The notes beneath the pieces are model-generated. The model was not told the origin of the DNA. It did no database searches and saw nothing but the letters and a program-made list of their open reading frames with translations. DNA of 7,119 nt, taken from NCBI GenBank assembly GCA_002386405.1, contig DGIP01000060.1:670-7788 (forward strand), given 5' to 3'. Of the stretch, positions 1 to 5,922 are shown in pieces; position 1 is the first letter of the stretch; each line of letters opens with the position of its first letter. Made by a program: the position numbers and the translations under genes. Origin of the DNA: Stenotrophomonas maltophilia (GTDB lineage: Bacteria > Pseudomonadota > Gammaproteobacteria > Xanthomonadales > Xanthomonadaceae).

Positions 1-2115
1 GTCGGCCGCGCGCCGGACAAGCAGAGCGGCTGGTTCGCGGTGCTGTTCTCGGAAAACTGGGCGCTGGTGGGCCGCTTCCGCCGCCTGCTGGCGGTACTGC
101 TCAACGGCCGCAGCACCATCGTGCGGTTCGCCCCGCCGATCTCGCTGCGCGCCACCGTGGACGAGGGGCTGGACCCCGAGCGCACGGTGCGCAAGCTGCA
201 GCGCGTGCTGCGCACCCACTTCCGCCGCATCCGCGAATCGGTGATCGGGCCGGACCTGTCCACCCGCCGCCTGCTGGTGGACAAGGTGCTGGAGGCCGAC
301 ACCGTCCGCGATGCCATCGCCTCGCAGGCCAAGCGTGACAACACCAAGCCGGCCGATGCCTGGAAGAAGGCGCACGCCTACGCCTGGGAAATCGCCGCGG
401 ACTACTCCAGCCCGGTGGTGCGTTCGGCCAGCTTCATGCTCAGCCACGTGTGGAACCGCATCTACGCCGGCGTGCTGGTGCACCACCTGGACAAGTTCAA
501 GGCCGCCGCGCCGGGCCATGAAGTGGTCTACGTGCCCAGCCACCGCAGCCACATGGATTACCTGCTGCTGTCCTACCTGCTGTACGACCGTGGCATCGTG
601 CCGCCGCACATCGTGGCCGGCATCAACCTGAACCTGCCGGTGGTGGGCACGCTGCTGCGCAAGGGCGGTGCGTTCTTCATCCGCCGCTCGATCCGCGGCA
701 ACGCGCTGTATTCGGCGGTGCTGAGCGAGTACGTGGCGCAGCTGGTGGCCGGTGGCTATTCGATCGAGTACTTCGTCGAAGGCGGCCGTTCGCGTACCGG
801 GCGCCTGCTGCAGCCCAAGGGCGGCATGATCTCGATGACGCTGCGCGCGTTCCTGCGCCAGCCGCGCAAGCCGGTGCTGTTCCAGCCGGTGTACATCGGC
901 TATGAAAAGCTGATGGAAGGCGGCAGCTACCTGGACGAACTGTCCGGGCGGCCGAAGGAAAAGGAATCGATCTGGCAGCTGCTGTGGTCGATCCCCAAGG
1001 TGCTCAAGCAGAACTATGGCCAGGTGGTGGTGAACTTCGGCGAGCCGATCGCGCTCAACGACGTGCTGGCCCGCCAGGCACCGGAGTGGGACGGCGCGCC
1101 GGTAGGCGAGGATGAGAAGCCGTCGTGGCTGTCGGGCACCGTGGACCACCTGGCCGAACGCATCCAGGTGCACATCAACGGCGCGGCCGACGTGAACCCG
1201 ATCAACCTGCTGGCGCTGGCGCTGCTGTCCACGCCCAAGCATGCGATGGGCGAAGCGGACCTGATCGCGCAGATCGAGCTGTGCAAGACCCTGCTGGTGG
1301 AAATGCCGTATTCGGACCGGGTCACGGTCACCCCGCATTCGCCGGAGCGGATCATCGCGCACGCCGAGGAAATCAACGTGCTGACCCGGGTCAAGCACCC
1401 GCTGGGCGATGTGCTCAGCGTCAGTGGCGATACCGCGGTGCTGCTCAGCTACTTCCGCAACAACGTCATCCACCTGTTCACCGCCTCGTCGTGGGTGGCG
1501 TGCTGCTTCCAGAACAACCGCCGCATGAGCCGCACCGGCCTGGTGCAGCTGGGCCGCACCGTGTACCCGTTCCTGCAGGCCGAGCTGTTCCTGCCGTGGA
1601 CCGAGGACGAGTTCGCCCAGCGCATCGAGCAGACCATCGCGGTGTTCGTGCGCGAGGGCCTGCTGCAGAACGTCAACGACGACGACGGTGGCATCCTGGC
1701 ACGCAACACCGGGCAGACCGACGAAGTGTTCCGCCTGCGTGCGATCGGCCATTCGCTGCAGCAGGCGTTCGAGCGGTACTACATCGCCATTTCGGTGCTG
1801 GTGAAGAACGGCCCGGGCACGCTGGGCGCGGCCGAACTGGAAAGCCTGTGCCAGCAGGCCGCGCAGCGCCTGAGCCTGCTCTACGCCCCGGCCGCGCCGG
1901 AGTTCTTCGACCGCACCCTGTTCCGGGGCTTCATCCAGAAGATGCGCGAGCTGCGCCTGGTGTGGCCGGACGAGAACAGCAAGCTGCTGTTCGACGAGCG
2001 CCTGGACATGTGGGCCAAGGATGCCAAGTTCATCCTGGGCCGCGAGCTGCGCCACACCATCGAGCGGGTGAGCCCCGAAGCCGCGAAACCAGAGGAACCG
2101 GTAACGCAGGATTGA
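1..2115 (+). CDS. plsB: Glycerol-3-phosphate 1-O-acyltransferase PlsB, 5'-truncated by window edge
   Basis: Transfers an acyl chain from acyl-ACP or acyl-CoA to position 1 of sn-glycerol 3-phosphate, the first step of phospholipid synthesis, at the inner membrane. The frame is open from base 1, and its first residues (VGRAPDKQ) match the GRAP segment inside known PlsB proteins. The true start is therefore upstream, and by comparison with E. coli PlsB (about 807 aa) roughly 130 or more N-terminal residues are missing. The visible part is 704 residues. All four acyltransferase motifs are present (numbering from the window start): HRSHMD at 181-186 with catalytic His/Asp, GAFFIRRS around 223-230, FVEGGRSRTG at 258-267, and PVYIGYE at 296-302. 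The C-terminal part carries the PlsB-typical APEFFD segment. A GTG at position 40 is an internal codon, not the start. The gene converges on the small minus-strand ydcH-like gene. Identification is near certain. Confidence 0.96.
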   Translation, partial: VGRAPDKQSGWFAVLFSENWALVGRFRRLLAVLLNGRSTIVRFAPPISLRATVDEGLDPERTVRKLQRVLRTHFRRIRESVIGPDLSTRRLLVDKVLEADTVRDAIASQAKRDNTKPADAWKKAHAYAWEIAADYSSPVVRSASFMLSHVWNRIYAGVLVHHLDKFKAAAPGHEVVYVPSHRSHMDYLLLSYLLYDRGIVPPHIVAGINLNLPVVGTLLRKGGAFFIRRSIRGNALYSAVLSEYVAQLVAGGYSIEYFVEGGRSRTGRLLQPKGGMISMTLRAFLRQPRKPVLFQPVYIGYEKLMEGGSYLDELSGRPKEKESIWQLLWSIPKVLKQNYGQVVVNFGEPIALNDVLARQAPEWDGAPVGEDEKPSWLSGTVDHLAERIQVHINGAADVNPINLLALALLSTPKHAMGEADLIAQIELCKTLLVEMPYSDRVTVTPHSPERIIAHAEEINVLTRVKHPLGDVLSVSGDTAVLLSYFRNNVIHLFTASSWVACCFQNNRRMSRTGLVQLGRTVYPFLQAELFLPWTEDEFAQRIEQTIAVFVREGLLQNVNDDDGGILARNTGQTDEVFRLRAIGHSLQQAFERYYIAISVLVKNGPGTLGAAELESLCQQAAQRLSLLYAPAAPEFFDRTLFRGFIQKMRELRLVWPDENSKLLFDERLDMWAKDAKFILGRELRHTIERVSPEAAKPEEPVTQD

Positions 2116-2129
2116 CGACAATCCTGCGT
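2104..2129 (+). terminator. Perfect 11-bp hairpin spanning the plsB stop codon
   Basis: Arms 2104-2114 and 2119-2129 are perfectly complementary around a 4-nt ACGA loop, and the TGA stop (2113-2115) lies at the top of the 5' arm. There is no T-tract on either side, so this is not a textbook intrinsic terminator. It could still end or protect the plsB transcript, or act on both strands between convergent genes. The stem is seen directly; the role is inferred. Confidence 0.45.
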
Positions 2130-2170
2130 ATCCCGACGTATCCAGATTTCACCGCGTTCGCCAGCAGTTC

Positions 2171-2194
2171 GTAGCGCCGGCCGTTGGCCGGCAC
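2171..2194 (+). repeat. GTAG-type REP (SMAG-like) hairpin, + orientation
   Basis: GTAG at 2171-2174 is followed by a stem GCCGGCC (2176-2182), loop GTT (2183-2185) and GGCCGGC (2186-2192). A GTAG tetranucleotide before a short GC-rich stem-loop is the signature of the SMAG/REP repeats dispersed in Stenotrophomonas genomes. It sits between the convergent 3' ends of plsB and the ydcH-like gene, a usual location for REP elements. A second, inverted copy lies at 5190-5212. Confidence 0.75.
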
Positions 2195-2197
2195 TCC

Positions 2198-2401
2198 TTA
2201 CGCCGGCTCGTCCGGAATCAACATGTCTTCCAGCTTCGCGATGCGGTCCTTGAGCTGCAGCTTGCGCCGCTTCAGGCGCTTGGCCTCGAGCTCATCCTCG
2301 CCATTGGCGGCCATGCGCTGGATCTCTTCATCCAGCACGCGATGCTCCTGCCGGAGTTCGGCAAGCAGGTCGCTGATCTGTTCGGGCGTCAGGGTATCCA
2401 C
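2198..2401 (-). CDS. YdcH/DUF465-family small coiled-coil protein
   Basis: Encodes a 67-aa, highly charged, helical protein starting MDTLTPEQISDLLAEL, with the family hallmark near its end (LKRRKLQLKDRIAKLE), as in E. coli YdcH (74 aa). It is probably a soluble cytoplasmic coiled coil; no biochemical role is established for the family and none is claimed here. The start is taken as GTG at 2401. The reading frame stays open further upstream, but there the codons translate to arginine-, proline- and glycine-rich sequence antisense to ttcA and unlike the family. No Shine-Dalgarno sequence precedes this GTG, while a TATGCT box ends 8 nt before it, so the mRNA may be almost leaderless. The gene is divergent from ttcA (97 bp) and convergent with plsB. 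The family call is firm, the start less so. Confidence 0.85.
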   Translation of the reverse strand: MDTLTPEQISDLLAELRQEHRVLDEEIQRMAANGEDELEAKRLKRRKLQLKDRIAKLEDMLIPDEPA

Positions 2402-2409
2402 AGCGGTCG

Positions 2410-2415
2410 AGCATA
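2410..2415 (-). promoter_or_regulatory. -10-like TATGCT box for the ydcH-like gene
   Basis: Reading the minus strand, TATGCT (4/6 to TATAAT, keeping the TA...T positions) ends 8 nt before the GTG start. Transcription would begin about 2 nt before the start codon. No convincing -35 box lies 16-18 bp upstream. A CRP/Clp-like palindrome is instead centred about 42.5 bp upstream of the predicted start, which would fit an activator-dependent promoter. Inference from spacing only. Confidence 0.4.
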
Positions 2416-2419
2416 CACA

Positions 2420-2437
2420 CCCGGGATGACGCCCGGG
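2420..2437. repeat. Two CCCGGG palindromes separated by 6 bp
   Basis: CCCGGG occurs at 2420-2425 and again at 2432-2437, with ATGACG between. The second copy directly abuts the CRP/Clp-like site at 2438. Each 6-mer is its own reverse complement, so the unit could also fold into a small hairpin. It lies in the divergent promoter region. Chance occurrence is quite possible in DNA of this GC content. Confidence 0.3.
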
Positions 2438-2453
2438 AGTGAACGCAGTCACT
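2438..2453. promoter_or_regulatory. CRP/Clp-type operator candidate (AGTGA-N6-TCACT)
   Basis: AGTGA at 2438-2442 and TCACT at 2449-2453 form a perfect palindrome around six bases. It contains the full GTGA-N6-TCAC core of the CRP site, which is also the site bound by Clp, the CRP-like global regulator of Xanthomonadaceae. It lies between the divergent ydcH-like and ttcA genes. Its centre (2445.5) is about 42.5 bp from the predicted ydcH start, near the class II activator position, and about 52.5 bp from the predicted ttcA start. The motif is seen; binding is inferred. Confidence 0.45.
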
Positions 2454-2485
2454 TCCGCGACCCGGTGAGGGCCGGTGCGAGCCGG

Positions 2486-2491
2486 TAGAAT
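2486..2491 (+). promoter_or_regulatory. -10-like TAGAAT box for ttcA (leaderless candidate)
   Basis: TAGAAT matches the sigma-70 -10 consensus at 5 of 6 positions and ends 7 nt before the ATG at 2499, so transcription would begin at about 2498-2499. No good -35 box is visible (CGGTGA at 2463-2468 is poor), and no Shine-Dalgarno sequence would be present in such a transcript. The box overlaps an alternative ATG at 2490, which argues for 2499 as the start. Confidence 0.5.
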
Positions 2492-2498
2492 GGCCCGG

Positions 2499-3371
2499 AT
2501 GCCTGCCGTCCTGCCCCTGCCCGATCCGCTCCCCCGCGCCCCGCGCACGGACGCGGCCGCGCAGGACAAACTGGCGCGCAGGTTGCGCCGCCAGGTGGGC
2601 CAGGCGATCGCCGACTTCGGCATGATCGAGGAGGGTGACCGCATCATGGTCTGCCTGTCCGGCGGCAAGGACAGCTACACCCTGCTGGACGTGCTGCTGC
2701 AGCTGCAGAAGAAGGCCCCGGTGAGCTTCGAACTGGTGGCGGTGAACCTGGACCAGAAACAGCCGGGCTTCCCCGAACACGTGCTTCCCGGGTACCTGGC
2801 CTCGATCGGCGTGGCCTACCAGATCATCGAACAGGACACCTATTCGGTGGTCAGCCGGGTGATTCCGGAAGGCCGCACGATGTGCTCGCTGTGTTCGCGG
2901 CTGCGTCGCGGTGCGCTGTACCGGCACGCGGCGGAGAACGGCTTCAGCAAGATCGCACTCGGCCACCACCGCGACGACAGCGTGGCCACGTTCTTCCTCA
3001 ACCTGTTCCACCACGCCAAGCTCTCGGCAATGCCGCCCAAGCTGCGCAGCGATGATGGCCAGCATGTGGTGATCCGCCCGCTGGCCTATGTCAGCGAGCG
3101 CGACATCGAACAGCATGCGCAGGCACGCGGCTTCCCGATCATTCCGTGCACGCTGTGCGGCAGCCAGGACAACCTGCAGCGCCGCCAGGTGGCGCAGATG
3201 CTTCAGCAGTGGGAGGATCAACACCCCGGGCGGATCGACCAGATCGCGCGCGCGCTGGGCAACATCCACCCCTCGCAGCTGGCCGACCCCGCCCTGTTCG
3301 ATTTCATGGCGTTGGGCCGCACCGCGGTCGCGCCCAGCCCGCCGTCGGCCTGGACCGATGGCACCCCCTGA
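2499..3371 (+). CDS. ttcA: tRNA 2-thiocytidine(32) synthetase TtcA
   Basis: ATP-dependent enzyme that puts sulfur on cytidine 32 of certain tRNAs, using a [4Fe-4S] cluster. The 290-aa product aligns along its whole length with E. coli TtcA. Key features: [21 protein letters not shown], with the PP-loop SGGKDS at residues 54-59 (adenylation); CSLC at 129-132; LGHHRDD in the middle; and CTLCGS with cysteines 217 and 220. C129, C132 and C220 correspond to the cluster ligands known from E. coli (122, 125, 222). The first 25 or so residues are proline/alanine-rich and variable, and the C-terminus is about 20 residues shorter than in E. coli. ATG 2499 is preferred over in-frame GTG 2475 and ATG 2490 because TAGAAT is positioned for transcription to begin at 2499. 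rdgC follows after 33 nt with no terminator, suggesting co-transcription. Confidence 0.96.
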   Translation: MPAVLPLPDPLPRAPRTDAAAQDKLARRLRRQVGQAIADFGMIEEGDRIMVCLSGGKDSYTLLDVLLQLQKKAPVSFELVAVNLDQKQPGFPEHVLPGYLASIGVAYQIIEQDTYSVVSRVIPEGRTMCSLCSRLRRGALYRHAAENGFSKIALGHHRDDSVATFFLNLFHHAKLSAMPPKLRSDDGQHVVIRPLAYVSERDIEQHAQARGFPIIPCTLCGSQDNLQRRQVAQMLQQWEDQHPGRIDQIARALGNIHPSQLADPALFDFMALGRTAVAPSPPSAWTDGTP

Positions 3372-3404
3372 CCTTCCCTTTCACGCCTTCAACTTCGGAT
3401 CTCC

Positions 3405-4310
3405 ATGTTCTTTCGCAACCTGACGCTGTTCCGCTTCCCGACCGCCACTGATTTCTCCGAAGTCGACACCCTGCTGCCGCAGGTGCTGCTCAAGCCGGTG
3501 GGCCCGCTCGAAATGAATTCGCGTGGCTTCATCTCCCCGTTCGGCCGTGAGGAAAAGGCCGTGTTCTCGCACCGCGTCGGCGACGCGCTGTGGCTGACCG
3601 TGGGCGGCGAGGACAAGATCCTGCCGGGCGCGGTGGTCAACGACCTGCTGGCCCGCAAGCTGGAGGAAATCGAGGAGAAGGAAGGGCGCAAGCCGGGCGG
3701 CCGCGAGCGCAAGCGCCTGAAGGACGACCTGCTGCACGAACTGATGCCGCGTGCATTCGTGAAGAGCTCGCGCACCGACGCGCTGATCGACCTGACCCAC
3801 GGCTACGTGGCGGTGGACTGCTCGAGCAGCAAGAAGGGCGAGAACATGATGTCCGACATCCGCGGCCTGCTGGGCAGCTTCCCGGCGATGCCGCTGAACG
3901 CCGAAGTGGCGCCGCGCTCGATCCTGACCGGCTGGATCGCCGGCGAGGAGCTGCCGACCGGGCTCAGCCTGGGCGAAGAGTGCGAGATGAAGGACCCGGC
4001 CGAAGGCGGCGCGGTGGTCAAGTGCCAGCACCAGGAACTGCGCTGCGACGAGATCGACAAGCATCTGGACGCCGGCAAGCAGGTGACCAAGCTGGCCCTG
4101 GTGTTCGAGGACAACCTGTCCTTCGTGCTGGGCGACGACCTGATCGTGCGCAAGCTGAAGTTCCTGGACGGCGCCCTGGACCAGCTTGAGCACGCCGACG
4201 AAGACGGTCGCCGCGCCGAGCTGGACGCCCGTTTCGTCCTGCAGAGCGGCGAAGTGCGCCGCCTGTTCCTGCTGCTGGAACAGGCCTTCAAGCTCAGCAA
4301 GGCCGACTGA
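3405..4310 (+). CDS. rdgC: Recombination-associated protein RdgC
   Basis: Nucleoid-associated, ring-forming dimer that binds DNA without strong sequence preference and restrains RecA-mediated recombination. The 301-aa length matches the family (E. coli 303). The start MFFRNLTLFRF corresponds to MLWFKNLMVYRL in E. coli. Conserved stretches include KILPGAVVNDLL around residues 68-79, DLLHELMPRAFVKSS around 108-122, a VDCSSSKKGE segment, LGSFPAMPL, and the C-terminal EIDKHLDAGKQVTKLAL followed by IVRKLKFLD. Residues 80-105 are very charged and probably a helical arm. A weak GGAT (3397-3400) precedes the ATG by only 4 nt, so translation may depend partly on coupling to ttcA upstream. A hairpin terminator follows 6 nt after the stop. 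Confidence 0.97.
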   Translation: MFFRNLTLFRFPTATDFSEVDTLLPQVLLKPVGPLEMNSRGFISPFGREEKAVFSHRVGDALWLTVGGEDKILPGAVVNDLLARKLEEIEEKEGRKPGGRERKRLKDDLLHELMPRAFVKSSRTDALIDLTHGYVAVDCSSSKKGENMMSDIRGLLGSFPAMPLNAEVAPRSILTGWIAGEELPTGLSLGEECEMKDPAEGGAVVKCQHQELRCDEIDKHLDAGKQVTKLALVFEDNLSFVLGDDLIVRKLKFLDGALDQLEHADEDGRRAELDARFVLQSGEVRRLFLLLEQAFKLSKAD

Positions 4311-4316
4311 GGCACC

Positions 4317-4344
4317 GGGCGGGGCCTTGCCCCGCCCCCCCTTT
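4317..4344 (+). terminator. Intrinsic terminator after rdgC
   Basis: A 9-bp perfect GC stem, GGGCGGGGC (4317-4325) and GCCCCGCCC (4329-4337), encloses a CTT loop and is followed by CCCC and TTT (to 4344). The T-tract is short, but the stem is very stable and the position just after the rdgC stop is right. It probably ends the ttcA-rdgC transcript and separates it from the metallopeptidase gene. Confidence 0.8.
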
Positions 4345-4379
4345 ACACCCCGCAGTCATATCCCGCGCACCACGGGCGC

Positions 4380-4385
4380 TATGCT
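4380..4385 (+). promoter_or_regulatory. -10-like TATGCT box for the metallopeptidase gene (leaderless candidate)
   Basis: TATGCT ends 6 nt before the ATG at 4392. Counting the hexamer as -12 to -7, transcription would begin exactly at the A of the start codon. No Shine-Dalgarno sequence is seen before this ATG, and no convincing -35 box at 16-18 bp. The same hexamer precedes the ydcH-like gene. Confidence 0.45.
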
Positions 4386-4391
4386 GTACCC

Positions 4392-5171
4392 ATGCCCGGA
4401 TTCCTCCGCCGCCTGATCTCCCCGGCCGTTGCCCCCACGTTGCAGCGCGATACCGTGCGCCTGCGCCTGGAGGATGCCGAGATCGACGTGCTGCGCGTGC
4501 GCGATCCGCGCGCGCGCCGGATCAAACTCAGCGTGGATGAGCGTGGCGTGCGGCTGACCCTGCCGCCGCGTGCCAGCCTGGTGATGGGTGAGCGCTTCCT
4601 TGAGCAGCACCGCGGTTGGCTGTCCACGCAGCTGCGCAATTACCAGGCACAGAACCTGCCGCCGCCGCTGGTGATCGGTGAGCCCGGCGTGCTGCCGCTG
4701 CGTGGCGAACTGCTGCCACTGCGGTGGGAAACCGGGCGCTACGCGCGCCTGGAGCTGGACGACGATGGCGTGTGCATGCATCTGCCGGCACGCGGTACCG
4801 ATGCCACGGTGAAGCGCGCGCTGCGCGAATTCTACGAAGCACAGACCCGCGCCGATGTCGGCCAGTGGCTGCCGCGCTACCTGCCCAGCCTGCCGCGCGC
4901 GCCTGCCCGGTTGCGGCTGAAGGTGATGTCCTCGCAATGGGGCTCGCTGGCGCCGGATGGCAGCATGGCGCTGGACCTGGCGCTGGTGTTGGGGCGGCCG
5001 TCGGCGTTCGAGTACGTGCTGGTGCATGAGCTCTGCCATCTGATCCAGGCCAATCATTCGCCTGCGTTCTGGGAGGAAGTGGAACAGCGTTTCCCGGCGT
5101 GGCGTGAGGAGCGGGATTACTTCCAGCTGGAAGGGCGGCGGCTTAAAGCGATGTTGCGGCAGCTGCTGTAA
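4392..5171 (+). CDS. YgjP-type (DUF45, M48-like) zinc metallopeptidase
   Basis: Predicted soluble zinc-dependent hydrolase of 259 aa, related to E. coli YgjP. The C-terminal half carries the family signature in order: a SSQWGSLAPDG segment (W183-G184-S185), then HELCH at 212-216 with catalytic Glu213, and His222 as third zinc ligand (HExxH-x5-H), then SPAFWEEVE and a final helix. The N-terminal half (about 30-120) is the beta-rich region with an RRIKLSVDERGVRLTLPP stretch typical of the family. No signal peptide or membrane helix is evident, so it is probably cytoplasmic. Family members usually read WGSC in the first motif; here Leu replaces Cys. The substrate is unknown. The start has no Shine-Dalgarno sequence but a -10-like box directly upstream. 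An inverted REP hairpin lies 18 nt after the stop. Confidence 0.9.
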   Translation: MPGFLRRLISPAVAPTLQRDTVRLRLEDAEIDVLRVRDPRARRIKLSVDERGVRLTLPPRASLVMGERFLEQHRGWLSTQLRNYQAQNLPPPLVIGEPGVLPLRGELLPLRWETGRYARLELDDDGVCMHLPARGTDATVKRALREFYEAQTRADVGQWLPRYLPSLPRAPARLRLKVMSSQWGSLAPDGSMALDLALVLGRPSAFEYVLVHELCHLIQANHSPAFWEEVEQRFPAWREERDYFQLEGRRLKAMLRQLL

Positions 5172-5189
5172 CCCGGCTTCGATGGGGAT

Positions 5190-5212
5190 TGCCACGCAGG
5201 GCGTGGCACTAC
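5190..5212 (-). repeat. GTAG-type REP (SMAG-like) hairpin, - orientation
   Basis: TGCCACGC (5190-5197), loop AGG, GCGTGGCA (5201-5208), then CTAC (5209-5212). On the minus strand this reads GTAG followed directly by an 8-bp stem with a 3-nt loop, the same architecture as the copy at 2171-2194 but with a different stem sequence and opposite orientation. It lies just after the metallopeptidase gene. Confidence 0.75.
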
Positions 5213-5319
5213 GCATACGGTCGAACCGCGCCGGGCGTGTCCAGATTCGACTTTGTTGCATGGGATCGCTGCATGTGGCGCGGGAATCTGGCGGCTTCTG
5301 CTGACACCCGGAATGCCCC

Positions 5320-5922
5320 ATGTCGACGATGGCCTCGGTTGCCTTCGATGTGCTTACCAATGTGCTTGCTGCGGCCGTGCTGGGCACGGCGGCGATGCTG
5401 CGTGCGCGCGTGCCGGATGTATCCGGGGTGTGGACGCTGACGCGCTATGGGAAAGGGCCCGAGCGCCGCGCCGAGGCCGTGTACCTGGTGATGCTGTCGC
5501 AGAACGGGGTACGCGTGGAAGGCGTGGCCGAGTGCGTGCAGTGGCGCGTTGGGAACGGTCCACTACGGCCGCTGCCCGGCCGCGAACGGCCACGGGTGGA
5601 GGTCAGCGGCGGGCTGTATGGCAGCGTGTTCCACCGCAAGCGCTTCCGACTGCTGTTCCGTGAAAGCGCACGGCGCCAGGGCAGCATCGCCACGCACGGA
5701 ATGGACCGCCGTGAAAGCGACGACCACTGGCGCGGCAGCTACATCCTCAGTGCCGGCGGCCGCAGTGGCGCCAGTGAGTGGCGACGGGGGCAGGGGGGGC
5801 ATGATTTTGCCGTGGCCAACGATGCGTACCCATCAACCGATCAGGTCGATGCCCGTGCGCGCAGCGTGGCCGCCTGCGCCCAGCGTGCGGCCACGCGCGG
5901 GGCGGTGATGCACACCGCCTGA
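5320..5922 (+). CDS. Unrecognised membrane-anchored protein with predicted beta-rich domain
   Basis: I do not recognise the family. The 200-aa product has one hydrophobic helix at about residues 9-27, flanked by Arg28 and Arg30. By the positive-inside rule this suggests that the rest faces the cytoplasm. Residues 33-157 read like alternating beta strands: SGVWTLTRYG, YLVMLSQNGVRVEGVAE, GSVFHRKRFRLLFRES, and DHWRGSYILSAGG, with WT.T/W.G.Y-type strands reminiscent of lipocalin-like or other small beta-barrel domains. After residue 157 the sequence becomes low-complexity, following a seven-G run (5793-5799), and the last 82 nt overlap the convergent methylglyoxal synthase gene. GGAA at 5310-5313 is a modest ribosome binding site 6 nt before ATG 5320. 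Early codons (CTT, AAT, GCT) are less GC-rich at position 3 than in neighbouring genes. It could be an accessory gene. Confidence 0.65.
   Translation: MSTMASVAFDVLTNVLAAAVLGTAAMLRARVPDVSGVWTLTRYGKGPERRAEAVYLVMLSQNGVRVEGVAECVQWRVGNGPLRPLPGRERPRVEVSGGLYGSVFHRKRFRLLFRESARRQGSIATHGMDRRESDDHWRGSYILSAGGRSGASEWRRGQGGHDFAVANDAYPSTDQVDARARSVAACAQRAATRGAVMHTA
5793..5799 (+). repeat. Seven-G homopolymer in the 3' part of the hypothetical gene
   Basis: Seven consecutive G's follow GGGGGCA (5786-5792). Adding one G would bring a TGA (5802-5804) into frame, giving a 161-aa product that no longer overlaps the convergent gene. Losing one G would move the stop to 5906-5908. This could be a slippage site, or a base-count error in the sequence. 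Confidence 0.5.

Noticed and set aside
1125..2174. Plus-strand open frame inside plsB (349 codons)
   Set aside because: Out-of-frame shadow of plsB, rich in P, G, R and A.
2328..3269. Long minus-strand open frame antisense to ttcA (313 codons)
   Set aside because: It shadows ttcA, whose product is unmistakable. The translation is H/R/A/V-rich with no recognisable domain, as expected in high-GC DNA.
3381..4193. Minus-strand open frame antisense to rdgC (270 codons)
   Set aside because: Complement of a certain rdgC gene; biased composition (Q, H, A, L) and no plausible start signal.
5241..5291. Inverted repeat CCAGATTC ... GAATCTGG upstream of the hypothetical gene
   Set aside because: The 8-bp arms are 35 nt apart; several such pairs are expected by chance in 7 kb, and nothing else marks it.
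4356..5387. Minus-strand open frame covering the metallopeptidase gene (343 codons)
   Set aside because: Antisense to a gene with a clear zinc motif; composition is R/Q/H-rich and it runs through the REP element and the intergenic DNA.
5320..5922. CBASS or other anti-phage effector for the membrane-anchored protein
   Set aside because: No nucleotidyltransferase, sensor or other defence gene is nearby; the neighbours are housekeeping genes, and the resemblance is only in the general helix-plus-beta form.
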